DNA of 64,000 nt from the NCBI RefSeq assembly GCF_946221635.1, contig NZ_CAMIHB010000008.1, positions 1 to 64,000 of the forward strand, read 5' to 3'. The position numbers and the translations under genes are program-made. The notes beneath the pieces are model-generated. The model was given only the letters and a program-made list of their open reading frames with translations. It did no database searches and was not told where the DNA came from. This DNA is from an uncultured Rhodoferax sp. (lineage in GTDB: Bacteria > Pseudomonadota > Gammaproteobacteria > Burkholderiales > Burkholderiaceae_C). Every line of letters begins with the position of its first letter. The stretch's first letter is position 1. This document shows positions 15,711 to 22,859 of the stretch, piece after piece.

Positions 15711-17702
15711 TTACGCCGTCGCTGGCTCGAACTGGTCCTGCACTTCGCTGATGTGCGTCTTGATGGCTTCGCAAATCGGCTTGAAGTCGGCTTCGTGGTA
15801 CAGCTTGGAGGCCTGCTTGGTGGTAGCTTCAAAGCCCAAGGTCTCCAGGAATCCACTGGTGACGTTGAAGCCCAGGCGCTTTGAGATCTCGCCCAGCAGG
15901 AGGGTGGGAGGGCCTTCCTTCTTCGTGGGGGCCGGTGCTGTTTTTGGGGCCATGGCTTGACGCACAGATGCTGGCATCTGGTCTACGACTTGGGCATGAG
16001 TCAGCGCGGCGGCAACTTGGCTGACAGGCTGAGCTGCAGCAACTTGGGTTACTGGAAGCGCTGCAGCTGCGGGTTCTGACGCCTTCTGGCTGGTTTGTTC
16101 GGCTCGCGTCTCTGCTTCGGTCAGCATGTTGCGTATGGCGGCCACGGCGCTGTCTTTCGCGTTCTGGGCGGCTTCCGTGAGAGCACCGAAGCGCTCGTCG
16201 ATGGTCCAGGCTTCCGTCTCCGCCAGCGTCTCGCGGATGCAGTCGATGGTGCCCCCCTTACGCACGCCCAGGCGGCCGGTGGTGGCGATGATTACCTGCT
16301 GCTGGATACCCTGGATTTCCTGCAGTGCGGCTGCGTTGGCGGCTTTGGCGTCAGCTTCTGCCTTTTCCCGTGCTTCGCGCGCCAAGCGCTCACGGGCTTC
16401 TTCTTCCTTGCGCTTCTCGGCGGCCTGGTGTTCGGCGATGCGGGACTTCACGAGGACAGTAAAGTCGTCGCTGGGCTTGAGCACGATGATTCCGGTGTCG
16501 GAAAACAAGAAGGCGTGCTCGCTTGCCAGCTCTCGCAGCGTGTTCAGGTTGGTCTGGATCCGGTCGGCGACATCATTGGCGGCGATCTTTGCCCGGGACA
16601 GTTCGGTATCGACGGCATCCCGGATGCTGGCTACGTTGCGCTTGTTCTTGATCACGCCACCGAAGTCTGCGGGGATGTTGGGCATGTAGGCTTTGCCCAG
16701 GCGGGTGTTGAGGCCGTCGATGTGCGCCTTCAGCTTGGCAACACCTTCGGCCACGATCTCGCCTTTGATGGCTTCCTTGCGGGCCTTGACCAGTTTGTCC
16801 AGGTCCAGACGCACGCGGCGGGCTTCGGCGCTGATAGCGTCAATGGTGCGGAACAGTTCGTCAATGCTCGCGGTCTGTGCCAGGGCGTGCTGCTTGGCAG
16901 CATCCAGCTTGGTCTCCACGCCTTCGCACCACTTCACCGTCTGCTCGGCATTGGCGAAGTCTTCGTCGGTCTGCAGGTCCTTGTTGATGCCGGCAAACAC
17001 CGCCATGGCATGGCCGTGGAACTCCGCCAGGTTGCTGGCCTGCACTTGTCCGCTGATTTCGATAAGCAGAGCGGGCAGTGTGTCTGGCGCCCGCCCAACT
17101 GGCTTCACTTCGGCCGCCACGGGCACGAAGTCCTGCAGGTCTTTCTCGAACTGCTCCCAGCCGGCGTCGATCCGCTTGAACCACTCGGGATCGGCGGGGA
17201 CGATCATGTATTCCATGTTCTCTTCGGTGCCATCGGACACCGTGAAGACCACTTCTTCGGCGCCCGTGATCTTGCAGACCTGCTGGCACTGCGGCATGTG
17301 CTCTTCGGGCAGCTGCTTGGCGCGCACGGCGGCGGCCAGGGCTTCGTTCCACTGCTTGTGCTCGAAGGCGCGCTTGCGGCTGATAGTGAGGCCGTCGCAG
17401 CTGGCGGACTGCTTGCCGTCGACGTCTTCGTTGGAGCCGGTGACGGGGTAGAAGTCCTCACCGAAGATGCGCTCGATGATGGGCCGTGCCAGCTTCTCGA
17501 CGGCGTGGCCGTGGTCGAGTACCTTCTCTTGAAACCATTCGCTGTACTCGCGGGCAATGCCGGTTTTCTTGGCCTTCAGCAGCTCGGTGCGGGTCACCTT
17601 GGTGGACAGGCCCAGCATGGCTGCAGCCTCACTGGCGCCGAAGTGGGTCAGGCGGAATTGGTGCCATTCGGCACTGCCTTGGACAAGTTTGTGGACTCTC
17701 AT
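15711..17702 (-). CDS. YqaJ-family viral recombinase exonuclease with long C-terminal extension
   Basis: A 663-residue protein. Residues 1-180 are a YqaJ/lambda-exonuclease-type nuclease: QGSAEWHQFRLTHFGASEAA, Glu in the DHGHAVEKLARPIIERI helix, Asp103 in SCDGL, and E114-H-K116 as the (D/E)xK pair. The remainder is a long helical region (DUF1351-like), coiled-coil rich around 430-480 (EKRKEEEARERLAREARE), then Ala/Thr-rich and a small C-terminal domain. Typical YqaJ proteins are 200-350 residues, so the extension is notable. It partners RecT (overlapping start, ATGA) in 5'-end resection for single-strand annealing. Confidence 0.88.
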   Translation of the reverse strand: MRVHKLVQGSAEWHQFRLTHFGASEAAAMLGLSTKVTRTELLKAKKTGIAREYSEWFQEKVLDHGHAVEKLARPIIERIFGEDFYPVTGSNEDVDGKQSASCDGLTISRKRAFEHKQWNEALAAAVRAKQLPEEHMPQCQQVCKITGAEEVVFTVSDGTEENMEYMIVPADPEWFKRIDAGWEQFEKDLQDFVPVAAEVKPVGRAPDTLPALLIEISGQVQASNLAEFHGHAMAVFAGINKDLQTDEDFANAEQTVKWCEGVETKLDAAKQHALAQTASIDELFRTIDAISAEARRVRLDLDKLVKARKEAIKGEIVAEGVAKLKAHIDGLNTRLGKAYMPNIPADFGGVIKNKRNVASIRDAVDTELSRAKIAANDVADRIQTNLNTLRELASEHAFLFSDTGIIVLKPSDDFTVLVKSRIAEHQAAEKRKEEEARERLAREAREKAEADAKAANAAALQEIQGIQQQVIIATTGRLGVRKGGTIDCIRETLAETEAWTIDERFGALTEAAQNAKDSAVAAIRNMLTEAETRAEQTSQKASEPAAAALPVTQVAAAQPVSQVAAALTHAQVVDQMPASVRQAMAPKTAPAPTKKEGPPTLLLGEISKRLGFNVTSGFLETLGFEATTKQASKLYHEADFKPICEAIKTHISEVQDQFEPATA

Positions 17703-18670
17703 GCTTGTGCTCCTTTTGCGGCCCAGCCGGCGATCTCCATGCGTTGATCAGCGCTCAGCAGTTCCTTGGTTTCGATGGTGGTGATCAGATCGTTGACGGT
17801 CTGGTGACCGGCTTCGATGGCAGCCTTCCAGACCGCCTTCTTCTTCTCGAAGTCAGCGTCGGAGACGGCGGGCAGACGGGTGCCCGTGGTCTGGTTGTCG
17901 TCGGTCGCGCCCGGGCCGGAACCGTCGTCATCGCTCACGGTCACGAAGTTGCCGTCGATGATCACGTTGCGGTTCTGCTCAGCCGCGTGCGATACCGTGA
18001 TGGCGTTGCTGAGCTCGATGCTGGATGGCATGTACTTCAGCACCTGCAGGAGCGGCACCTTACGGGCGTACATTTCCTGATCTCGGAAGCTGTAGTGGCT
18101 GTTGCCGACCTTGTTGAACTCGTCGCGGTGGCGCCAGATCTTCTTCATCGTCCAGACCTCGATCACCGGCCAGTCGCTGCCGTTTACGCGGCCCACGGCA
18201 TAGACATGAGTCAGGAACTGAGGACGATCCTCGTCACCGGGTCGGTGCTGGATGAAGGGCTTGTCGCCGAGGCTGTATTCGAAGTGGTCGCCCTGAAAAA
18301 CTGCTCCGGTCCAGACAGTGGAGCGGCCGCTGCGGTTGGCGATATCGACCAAGCCCTTCCAGCCTGGGATGAACTGGCACTGCATCACCCGCTTCTTGGT
18401 GTTGTAGTACGGCACCAGATAGCCCTGTCCATTGACTCCAGGCTCAAGGCCCAGCGTTGATGCCGTCATGATCGACGCCGCAATAGACATCGGTTCGCAC
18501 TCCTGAAGCTTCGGCGTGCTGCTGAACTGGGTCAGCGCCAGGCGCGTCATGCGGTCCGCTGTGAGGTGCTTCGGGAGCGCCAGCGCCATCTGGGGCTTGA
18601 ACTTTTCCATGAATGCGCTGAATTTGGCGACAGCGCTGCCGGGCTTCTCGGCGACTTCGGTACTGCTCAT
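17699..18670 (-). CDS. recT: RecT-family single-strand annealing recombinase
   Basis: A 323-residue protein. The RecT core lies at about residues 20-230: LTADRMTRLALTQFSSTP, SIMTASTLGLEPGVNGQGYL, VPYYNTKKRVMQCQFIPGWK and FRDQEMYARKVPLLQVLKYM are all typical. The C-terminal 80 residues are an acidic linker plus a small helical domain (ADFEKKKAVWKAAIEAGHQT). It binds ssDNA made by the YqaJ exonuclease downstream and anneals it to homologous sequence. It is coupled to that gene by a 4-nt overlap. Confidence 0.93.
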   Translation of the reverse strand: MSSTEVAEKPGSAVAKFSAFMEKFKPQMALALPKHLTADRMTRLALTQFSSTPKLQECEPMSIAASIMTASTLGLEPGVNGQGYLVPYYNTKKRVMQCQFIPGWKGLVDIANRSGRSTVWTGAVFQGDHFEYSLGDKPFIQHRPGDEDRPQFLTHVYAVGRVNGSDWPVIEVWTMKKIWRHRDEFNKVGNSHYSFRDQEMYARKVPLLQVLKYMPSSIELSNAITVSHAAEQNRNVIIDGNFVTVSDDDGSGPGATDDNQTTGTRLPAVSDADFEKKKAVWKAAIEAGHQTVNDLITTIETKELLSADQRMEIAGWAAKGAQA

Positions 18671-18697
18671 ATGGTGGTCTCGGTGGTGGGAAAAGGG

Positions 18698-18871
18698 TTA
18701 GCGCCAAGGCTTTGCAGTCTTGGTCGGGGGAAGGGTGATGTCCGCCTTCTTCCAGGCGTGGGCCGGGGCCAGGCCCTTGGCGCGGTAGTGGCGGTAGTTG
18801 CTGACGCGGTAGCAGAAGTCGTCAAATCGACGGATGCGCGCGCGGAGCTGGGCGACGATGAAGCGGGTCAT
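18698..18871 (-). CDS. Small phage protein, 57 aa
   Basis: Starts MTRFIVAQLRARIRRFDDFC at an ATGA overlap with the upstream gene. The core FCYRVSNYRHYRAKGLAPAH followed by AWKKADITL is a pattern I associate with small conserved phage proteins of unknown function: basic, helical, with aromatic residues. It lies directly upstream of recT in the left operon. Confidence 0.7.
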   Translation of the reverse strand: MTRFIVAQLRARIRRFDDFCYRVSNYRHYRAKGLAPAHAWKKADITLPPTKTAKPWR

Positions 18872-19329
18872 TGGCAAACCCTCGCATTCACGGCTGCGAT
18901 AACGGCCTTGCACTGGGCAACGTCAAACCAGCCGATATGGCACTCGTCCACATTGGCGATACCAAGCGCGCCGGCCAGCCATGCGTAGGCTTCGCTGCGC
19001 GTCATAGAGCCGGATTGCCAGAGCGGGTTGAAAACGTCCTTGGCGGCGCTGCGAGCCTTGCGAATGGGAGCGGTGGCCAGGGTTCCCAGTGGTATTCCGG
19101 TAAAGGGGTGCAAACCCACGTAGGCGCGGCATCCAGAGCACAGGACAGCCCACGGCCATTCACCATATTCGCGGCCGTAGATACTGGCGTTGTTGACGAT
19201 CTGGCAACTTGCGCCACAGTGCGGGCACTTCTCGGGCACAGGTAGCGGGTTGGTCACGCGCGCAGTAGCCTTGCGGGATGGGTTCCACGGCGTCTTAGGT
19301 GCCGTCTTCCAGTGCCGGGGCGTGCTCAT
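18868..19329 (-). CDS. DUF3268-type zinc-finger phage protein
   Basis: A 153-residue protein. A CPHCG knuckle near residue 36 pairs with CSGC near 65, then YVGLHPFTGIPLGTLA and a helical part with MTRSEAYAWLAGALG and HIGWFDVAQCKAVI. This is the DUF3268 layout. Two Cys pairs would bind one zinc ion. It probably handles nucleic acid in the recombination operon; the specific role is unknown. Both ends overlap neighbours by 4 nt. Confidence 0.8.
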   Translation of the reverse strand: MSTPRHWKTAPKTPWNPSRKATARVTNPLPVPEKCPHCGASCQIVNNASIYGREYGEWPWAVLCSGCRAYVGLHPFTGIPLGTLATAPIRKARSAAKDVFNPLWQSGSMTRSEAYAWLAGALGIANVDECHIGWFDVAQCKAVIAAVNARVCQ

Positions 19330-19457
19330 GTGGTCGCCTTTGCGCTGCCGCCGCGGTGGAGAGGGAAGGCCGCGCGCACTTGGTCAATGGCGTCCCACAC
19401 GCTGGTGGCGGACACGGTGATGCGGTAGCCGGGGATGCGGACGAGGTAGTGCTTCAT
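19326..19457 (-). CDS. Very small hypothetical protein, 43 aa
   Basis: Starts MKHYLVRIPGYRITVSATSV and ends GGSAKATT. ATGA overlaps at both the start (with the upstream gene) and the stop (with the DUF3268 gene) make it an integral member of the operon despite its size. Predicted beta-beta-alpha, with a short basic tail. Not recognised. Confidence 0.65.
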   Translation of the reverse strand: MKHYLVRIPGYRITVSATSVWDAIDQVRAAFPLHRGGSAKATT

Positions 19458-19813
19458 GCGGCCCCGCCTTCCGCTTTGGCGATGACGGCCTTGGACGCAC
19501 GCAAGAACGGGTCTGCTGCTTCCATCACATCTACGGGGTCACAGGTGCCACCGTGCTGCAGAATGCGATCGCGCCCGGTTTCCATCAGGTTCACATAGGC
19601 GCGTTGCAAGTTCTTGAGTTCATTGAGCAGGTCAGCTGCTGCGGCTACGACATTGGTGTGCGGCACCTCCATGACACGCACCGGAAACATGGAGCGCTCG
19701 CATACTCCCTGCATGGAGCTGAGCCGGTTGTCGACCAGGGCCGCCAGCTCGGGCATTGGCCGTACAGTGGACAGAGTGACCACGAGGGTGCGGGGGGTTA
19801 CGGCGGCGATCAC
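19454..19813 (-). CDS. Hypothetical phage protein, 119 aa
   Basis: Starts MIAAVTPRTLVVTLSTVRPM. The N-terminal half is strand-like. The C-terminal half is helical (VVAAAADLLNELKNLQRAYV; PFLRASKAVIAKAEGG). No motif is recognised. Both ends overlap adjacent small genes by 4 nt in the leftward operon. Confidence 0.65.
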   Translation of the reverse strand: MIAAVTPRTLVVTLSTVRPMPELAALVDNRLSSMQGVCERSMFPVRVMEVPHTNVVAAAADLLNELKNLQRAYVNLMETGRDRILQHGGTCDPVDVMEAADPFLRASKAVIAKAEGGAA

Positions 19814-20025
19814 AGGACACCCCGCAGCGATTCAGGCAAGCCCTGCTCAAGGCGCACAGCGTTGGCGAACTGGCGATGGGCGTAGCCGTCTCGCTGCTTA
19901 TCGGCGTGCATGGCGGCGTCAATGCGCGCGGCTTGGTCGGCCTTGATGATTTGGTGCACCACAGAGCCTTGCGGAGCCATGGAGAGCATGGACAGGGCGA
20001 GGGTGGGGGGGAGTGCGGCGTTCAC
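19810..20025 (-). CDS. Small hypothetical protein, 71 aa, GTG start
   Basis: Begins at GTG 20025 (read [20 protein letters not shown]), which overlaps the upstream TGA as GTGA. A long in-frame upstream extension is open but covers the next gene in another frame, so the overlapping GTG is preferred. The second half is helical and charged (HQIIKADQAARIDAAMHADK). Not recognised. Confidence 0.6.
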   Translation of the reverse strand: MNAALPPTLALSMLSMAPQGSVVHQIIKADQAARIDAAMHADKQRDGYAHRQFANAVRLEQGLPESLRGVL

Positions 20026-20360
20026 GCTGCAACTCCCACCAGTTGCCAAGCCGATGCTTCGACGTAGCCGCTCTCCGCTACAGGAAGGTCGGGGCGCTCG
20101 ATGAACAGGCCGCTTTTGAGCGCGTCTTCCGCGATGGCTTCGTTGCCTCCCCAAGTCTTCACGTAGAAGCAATCGGCTGGCAGGTCCTTGGAATCGTGCG
20201 AGCACTCGGGCCGGTACATGTTCACGCTCAGCGTGGTCAGCGGCTCCCCGTTTGCCAGCGTGAGTACGATGGCCAATGGGCCGTTCGCTCCGTCGTAGGT
20301 GCCGCGGGAGGCAGAAACTTTGCCCCAACGGCCACAGTTGAAGGTACCGATGGTTCTCAC
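20022..20360 (-). CDS. Hypothetical phage protein, 112 aa
   Basis: Starts [20 protein letters not shown] and is strand-rich throughout ([40 protein letters not shown]), ending in [12 protein letters not shown]. The [11 protein letters not shown] motif is familiar from phage early regions of beta-proteobacteria, but I know of no function. It is coupled at both ends by 4-nt overlaps. Confidence 0.68.
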   Translation of the reverse strand: MRTIGTFNCGRWGKVSASRGTYDGANGPLAIVLTLANGEPLTTLSVNMYRPECSHDSKDLPADCFYVKTWGGNEAIAEDALKSGLFIERPDLPVAESGYVEASAWQLVGVAA

Positions 20361-20635
20361 GATGCCTGCTCCAGCGATTCACCATCCAGCTGCGCGCCAG
20401 CAGTGGCGGCTTCCAGCTCAAGGCGGAGGGACAGGGGACGGCGGGGGACGTGGCCCTGTTGGGCAAGATCCACCGCAGCCTGCAGGCGGACCCGCATGGG
20501 GTTCAAAACGTCGGGGATAGTGACAATGGCGGCCTTCACTGCGTGGAGCAGGTCCACCGCGATTTGCGGGTTCTCCTGCACGTTGCGCACGAAGCTGCCG
20601 GGCGCACCATGCGCGACGACTGTGATGTGGTTCAA
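20357..20635 (-). CDS. Hypothetical protein, 92 aa; first gene of the left operon
   Basis: Starts [20 protein letters not shown]. It is helical, with [20 protein letters not shown] in the middle and an Arg-rich centre. It is the promoter-proximal gene of the leftward operon: some 530 nt of apparently non-coding, highly structured leader separates it from the promoter at 21172-21200. An AACCTTGAACC stretch precedes ATG; there is no clear Shine-Dalgarno. In lambda this position is held by the N antiterminator; this protein lacks an obvious Arg-rich N-terminal motif. Confidence 0.62.
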   Translation of the reverse strand: MNHITVVAHGAPGSFVRNVQENPQIAVDLLHAVKAAIVTIPDVLNPMRVRLQAAVDLAQQGHVPRRPLSLRLELEAATAGAQLDGESLEQAS

Positions 20636-20662
20636 GGTTGCTGCTCCCGACTGTTTGTCCCA

Positions 20663-20745
20663 GAGAGCAGAAAGAACGGGCTGCTGTTTTCAGCTACCTA
20701 CGGTGCCGCTGTCACAACACCACAGAACCCGATCTTTCTGCTCTC
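20663..20745 (-). ncRNA. Structured leader element C (83 nt, candidate RNA domain)
   Basis: Outer arms at 20728-20745 and 20663-20680 pair over 18 nt with one mismatch (GAGAGCAGAAAG core). It is the third and shortest of three abutting inverted-repeat domains in the leader of the leftward operon. No credible protein is encoded on either strand. Confidence 0.55.
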
Positions 20746-20750
20746 GCCAG

Positions 20751-20879
20751 GGAGAGCGCTTGTGAGGAGTGGCTGGGCTACGTTCACCTTTCAAGCTACA
20801 CCGGCCTTCGGCCTATCGCTACTGGATGGGTTGGTCCCACCAGATCCCGTCATGCAGTCACTCCACAAAAGCGCTCTCC
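20751..20879 (-). ncRNA. Structured leader element B (129 nt, candidate RNA domain)
   Basis: Arms at 20859-20879 and 20751-20771: an 11-nt perfect helix (GGAGAGCGCTT) continues as GTG and GAGTG pairs with small bulges. A GGCC-TTC-GGCC hairpin lies inside (20803-20813). It abuts element A exactly and is 5 nt from element C. Confidence 0.55.
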
Positions 20880-21049
20880 GGAGAGAGCAGGTAGGTGTGG
20901 GCTGCGTTTGAATACGGGCTCACAGCAAAACTGGCGGCCTAAGCGACCACAAAGGCATTTGTTGAAGGTCGTGCACCGTTTCCAGCCACTTCCAAACTCC
21001 TGCATTTCCGAAGCGTTAAACCGCTCCGCCACACCTATCTGCTCTCTCC
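20880..21049 (-). ncRNA. Structured leader element A (170 nt, candidate RNA domain)
   Basis: Outer arms at 21029-21049 and 20880-20900 pair over 21 nt with one A-C mismatch (GGAGAGAGCAG then TAGGTGTGG). Inside are two further hairpins: CGGAGCG/CGCTTCG with loop GTTTAA (21009-21028), and CGACC...GGTCG with inner ACAAA/TTTGT (20944-20971). It is the first and largest of three tandem domains that all open with a GAGAGC-type arm. Confidence 0.58.
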
Positions 21050-21171
21050 AGCCACACCAACCGCATCGGAACTCAGTTCCTAGACCGCCCGTTACCTTGG
21101 GCTTTGTGAGCATTCCCGTGTTGATCGCCTCTTGCTCGGTCTTGTCGCGGTTTGGTTGCGACTCGGGACGA

Positions 21172-21200
21172 AATGTAAGGCACTGCCTAAACATTGTCAA
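21172..21200 (-). promoter_or_regulatory. Leftward early promoter (PL-like)
   Basis: On the minus strand the -35 is TTGACA (21195-21200), the spacer is 17 nt and the -10 is TACATT (21172-21177). The only match to a sigma-70 consensus upstream of the left operon. A repressor-type palindrome fills the spacer, so repression by occlusion is expected. Confidence 0.8.
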
Positions 21201-21212
21201 TAGGCAATGCCT
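21178..21212. promoter_or_regulatory. Left operators (OL-like), two sites
   Basis: AGGCACTGCCT (21178-21188) lies in the promoter spacer and AGGCAATGCCT (21202-21212) just upstream of -35. Both share the AGGCA-N-TGCCT palindrome found twice at the right promoter (22813 and 22837), so one repressor should control both. Confidence 0.8.
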
Positions 21213-21244
21213 TATACACATGCCTCACAGGGGAACGAGGGGAC

Positions 21245-21267
21245 AAAAAAACCCGCATGAGCGGGCA
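21245..21267 (-). terminator. Intrinsic terminator of the leftward repressor-nuclease unit
   Basis: On the minus strand GCCCGC-TCAT-GCGGGT is followed by seven T. It lies between the nuclease gene and PL, so it keeps lysogenic transcription from running into the left operon. Confidence 0.85.
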
Positions 21268-21287
21268 TTCGAGGGGAGAGGAGGGGG

Positions 21288-21746
21288 CTACTTGTGGCGC
21301 CACTCCCAGGGTCTCATGGGCGCTGCGTCAGCCCAAAGACCTATGCGCGATGCCTTGGCGGCGTCTTGTAGTGGGTAGAGGGCTTCGTACCCCTTGGCGT
21401 AGCGGTCATACACCCAGGCCATGCCTGTGCGCACTTGTTCGGTACCTGCGTCTTTGCCCTGGCAGCTGACGTCTGCCACGGTGCGCCCGTACCGGTCGGT
21501 GGACTTCGGTGCGAAGGTGGCCAGCTGCTGGTAACAGAGAGCGCTCAGCGCCTGTTTTGACCTTTGCCCAAAGGGCATGCCTTTCTCTGGGGCGTCGATG
21601 CCGGCTATGCGTACCGTGACCTGCTGGCCGGCCCCGCATCGTACCTTTAAGGTATCGCCATCCGTGACCCCAAAGACTTGGCAATCTTGGCCGCTAGCCC
21701 CCGTGAAAACTGCGCAAGCAGCTATGAATATGAGAGCGGCCTTCAA
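21288..21746 (-). CDS. Secreted thermonuclease-like protein (SNase family)
   Basis: A 152-residue protein with an N-terminal signal peptide (MKAALIFIAACAVFTGASG). The staphylococcal-nuclease fold follows: VFGVTDGDTLKVRC, VRIAGIDAPEKGMPFGQRSK, and the catalytic-type DRYGRTVADV. It would cleave DNA or RNA outside the cytoplasm. It sits downstream of the repressor in the same direction, with its own terminator, so it may be expressed in the lysogen. Possible roles are degradation of incoming phage DNA in the periplasm or nutrient scavenging. The N-terminal coding part contains a mini-repeat copy. Confidence 0.87.
   Translation of the reverse strand: MKAALIFIAACAVFTGASGQDCQVFGVTDGDTLKVRCGAGQQVTVRIAGIDAPEKGMPFGQRSKQALSALCYQQLATFAPKSTDRYGRTVADVSCQGKDAGTEQVRTGMAWVYDRYAKGYEALYPLQDAAKASRIGLWADAAPMRPWEWRHK
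21707..21737 (+). repeat. Dispersed mini-repeat, copy 3 (start of the nuclease gene)
   Basis: CTGCGCAAGCAGCTATGAAT, then an imperfect return arm (ATGAGAGC). It overlaps the signal-peptide codons of the nuclease in antisense orientation. Confidence 0.55.
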
Positions 21747-22120
21747 CGGCTATCGGCGTCCGGGCCATCCGAGGCGTAGGCTGCTAGGTCGATCTCTTCA
21801 CGCTCGCAGTGGAGTGAGGACGTCTTGGTCACAGCGTCCCGCCAGACGGTGCATTTCTTGTGCTGGACAAGGCTGCCGCCCAGCGACGCTACCGGAATTG
21901 ACAGCTGGATGACTTCCCCTTCCGCGGTCTTGAAAACCTCCGCAGTGGGGCCGGCGGCAACGATGGCAGCATTCCTGGCCTTGATGTCGCTGCTCTGCGA
22001 TGACCTGGCCACGGCCTTTTCGGCCTTGGTGGCCACAGCAGTTTGGTAGAACCAGACGATCCCGCCGCCCAGGGCCATCCAAAAGGCAATGCTTGCAACG
22101 GCGGTGTAGTTTCGTGACAT
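21743..22120 (-). CDS. Hypothetical single-pass membrane protein, 125 aa
   Basis: Starts MSRNYTAVASIAFWMALGGG: an N-terminal transmembrane helix (about residues 5-25), then a charged stretch (ATKAEKAVARSSQSSDIKAR) and a periplasmic domain with two Cys (KKCTVWRDAV, SSLHCEREEID). Its stop overlaps the nuclease start by 4 nt. I chose ATG 22120; a TTG 33 nt upstream is also open. Paired with a secreted nuclease between the two early promoters, it could be its inner-membrane anchor or inhibitor. This is inference. Confidence 0.65.
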   Translation of the reverse strand: MSRNYTAVASIAFWMALGGGIVWFYQTAVATKAEKAVARSSQSSDIKARNAAIVAAGPTAEVFKTAEGEVIQLSIPVASLGGSLVQHKKCTVWRDAVTKTSSLHCEREEIDLAAYASDGPDADSR

Positions 22121-22260
22121 GGTCAGGTCTCTGTTCAGGTCGAATTGTGCCAATCTGTAGCAACTGCTAGCGATTTGTTACATATTGGTTTGAGTTCCAC
22201 ACGACTTTTGCCCGGCTGTTTTTAAAGGTCAGGAAACAGTAAATTGGCGTCGAGAACAGC

Positions 22261-22782
22261 TCAAGCTGCCTTGGATTCGACGCCTTGTGTCTCGGGCTCG
22301 CTGCGCTTTGACGGCGCCTGGTTAGCACGCTTCAGGCTCTTCAGTCCCATGGCCACACTCTCATGCATCGTAGGGTCTACCGTGAGTAGGGTGAAGAGCG
22401 AGAGCACGGTATCTCGGTCGTAGCTACCGACTGACAGAAGGTGGTCGGACAGCTTCGCGACGGCCGAGTCGACCGTGACAACAGAGTACTGCCCGGCGGA
22501 CTCCGACACGGCGTGGGAGAGCTTTTGAGCAATAAGGGGTGGCGCGTAGCTGGTGCCAGTGAACGCCTCGGGGTGCTCTCCCAGGCCCCAATGTTCGATG
22601 GGCGTCTTGTCGAGCCAAGAGACGAGCTTCGCGAAGTTCTCCTTGCTGATACGGCCCGTGGACAACCATCCGGAAACTGACGGTGGCTTGATCCTAAAGT
22701 GGCGCGCGGCATCCGCCGGCGTTTTGCCGTTATCGGCAAGCGCCTTGCGTATCGCCTGTCCCAGTTCTTTCCCATTAAGCAT
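22261..22782 (-). CDS. CI-like phage repressor without peptidase domain
   Basis: A 173-residue protein. The N-terminal helix-turn-helix is in TPADAARHFRIKPPSVSGWL, followed by SKENFAKLVSWLDKTPIEHW. The C-terminal part (SAGQYSVVTVDSAVAKLSDH; YDRDTVLSLFTLLTVDPTMH) is helical and lacks the Ser/Lys peptidase motifs of LexA-like repressors, so RecA-driven self-cleavage is not expected. It faces the cro-like gene across operators with the AGGCANTGCCT palindrome. The start codon has only weak AGGCG upstream. Confidence 0.82.
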   Translation of the reverse strand: MLNGKELGQAIRKALADNGKTPADAARHFRIKPPSVSGWLSTGRISKENFAKLVSWLDKTPIEHWGLGEHPEAFTGTSYAPPLIAQKLSHAVSESAGQYSVVTVDSAVAKLSDHLLSVGSYDRDTVLSLFTLLTVDPTMHESVAMGLKSLKRANQAPSKRSEPETQGVESKAA

Positions 22783-22812
22783 CGCCTAATTTAGCCAGCC
22801 GATGCCTTAATG

Positions 22813-22847
22813 AGGCAATGCCTATTGACCAGTGTTAGGCATTGCCT
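22813..22847. promoter_or_regulatory. Right operators (OR-like), two sites
   Basis: AGGCAATGCCT (22813-22823) and AGGCATTGCCT (22837-22847), centres 24 bp apart, match the two left sites in sequence and spacing relative to the promoter. A partial half-site (TGCCTTAA) lies at 22803-22810. Confidence 0.82.
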
Positions 22848-22853
22848 TAGTAT
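22825..22853 (+). promoter_or_regulatory. Rightward early promoter (PR-like)
   Basis: -35 TTGACC (22825-22830), 17-nt spacer containing an operator, -10 TAGTAT (22848-22853). Initiation 7 nt downstream of -10 would fall on the A of the cro-like ATG at 22860, giving a leaderless mRNA. Confidence 0.78.
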
Positions 22854-22859
22854 TCGGGT

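Noticed and set aside
21009..21035. tRNA D-arm-like sequence on the minus strand inside leader element A (TGGCGGAGCGGTTTAACGC)
   Set aside because: The D stem can form, but no anticodon stem or T arm follows, so it is not a functional tRNA. It may be coincidental.
20850..21113. A leftward 87-codon frame in the PL leader (MLTKPKVTGGLGTEFRCGWC...) with two Cys pairs
   Set aside because: No RBS, unusual composition, and it runs across the long inverted repeats, whose pairing is a better explanation. Kept only as an alternative.
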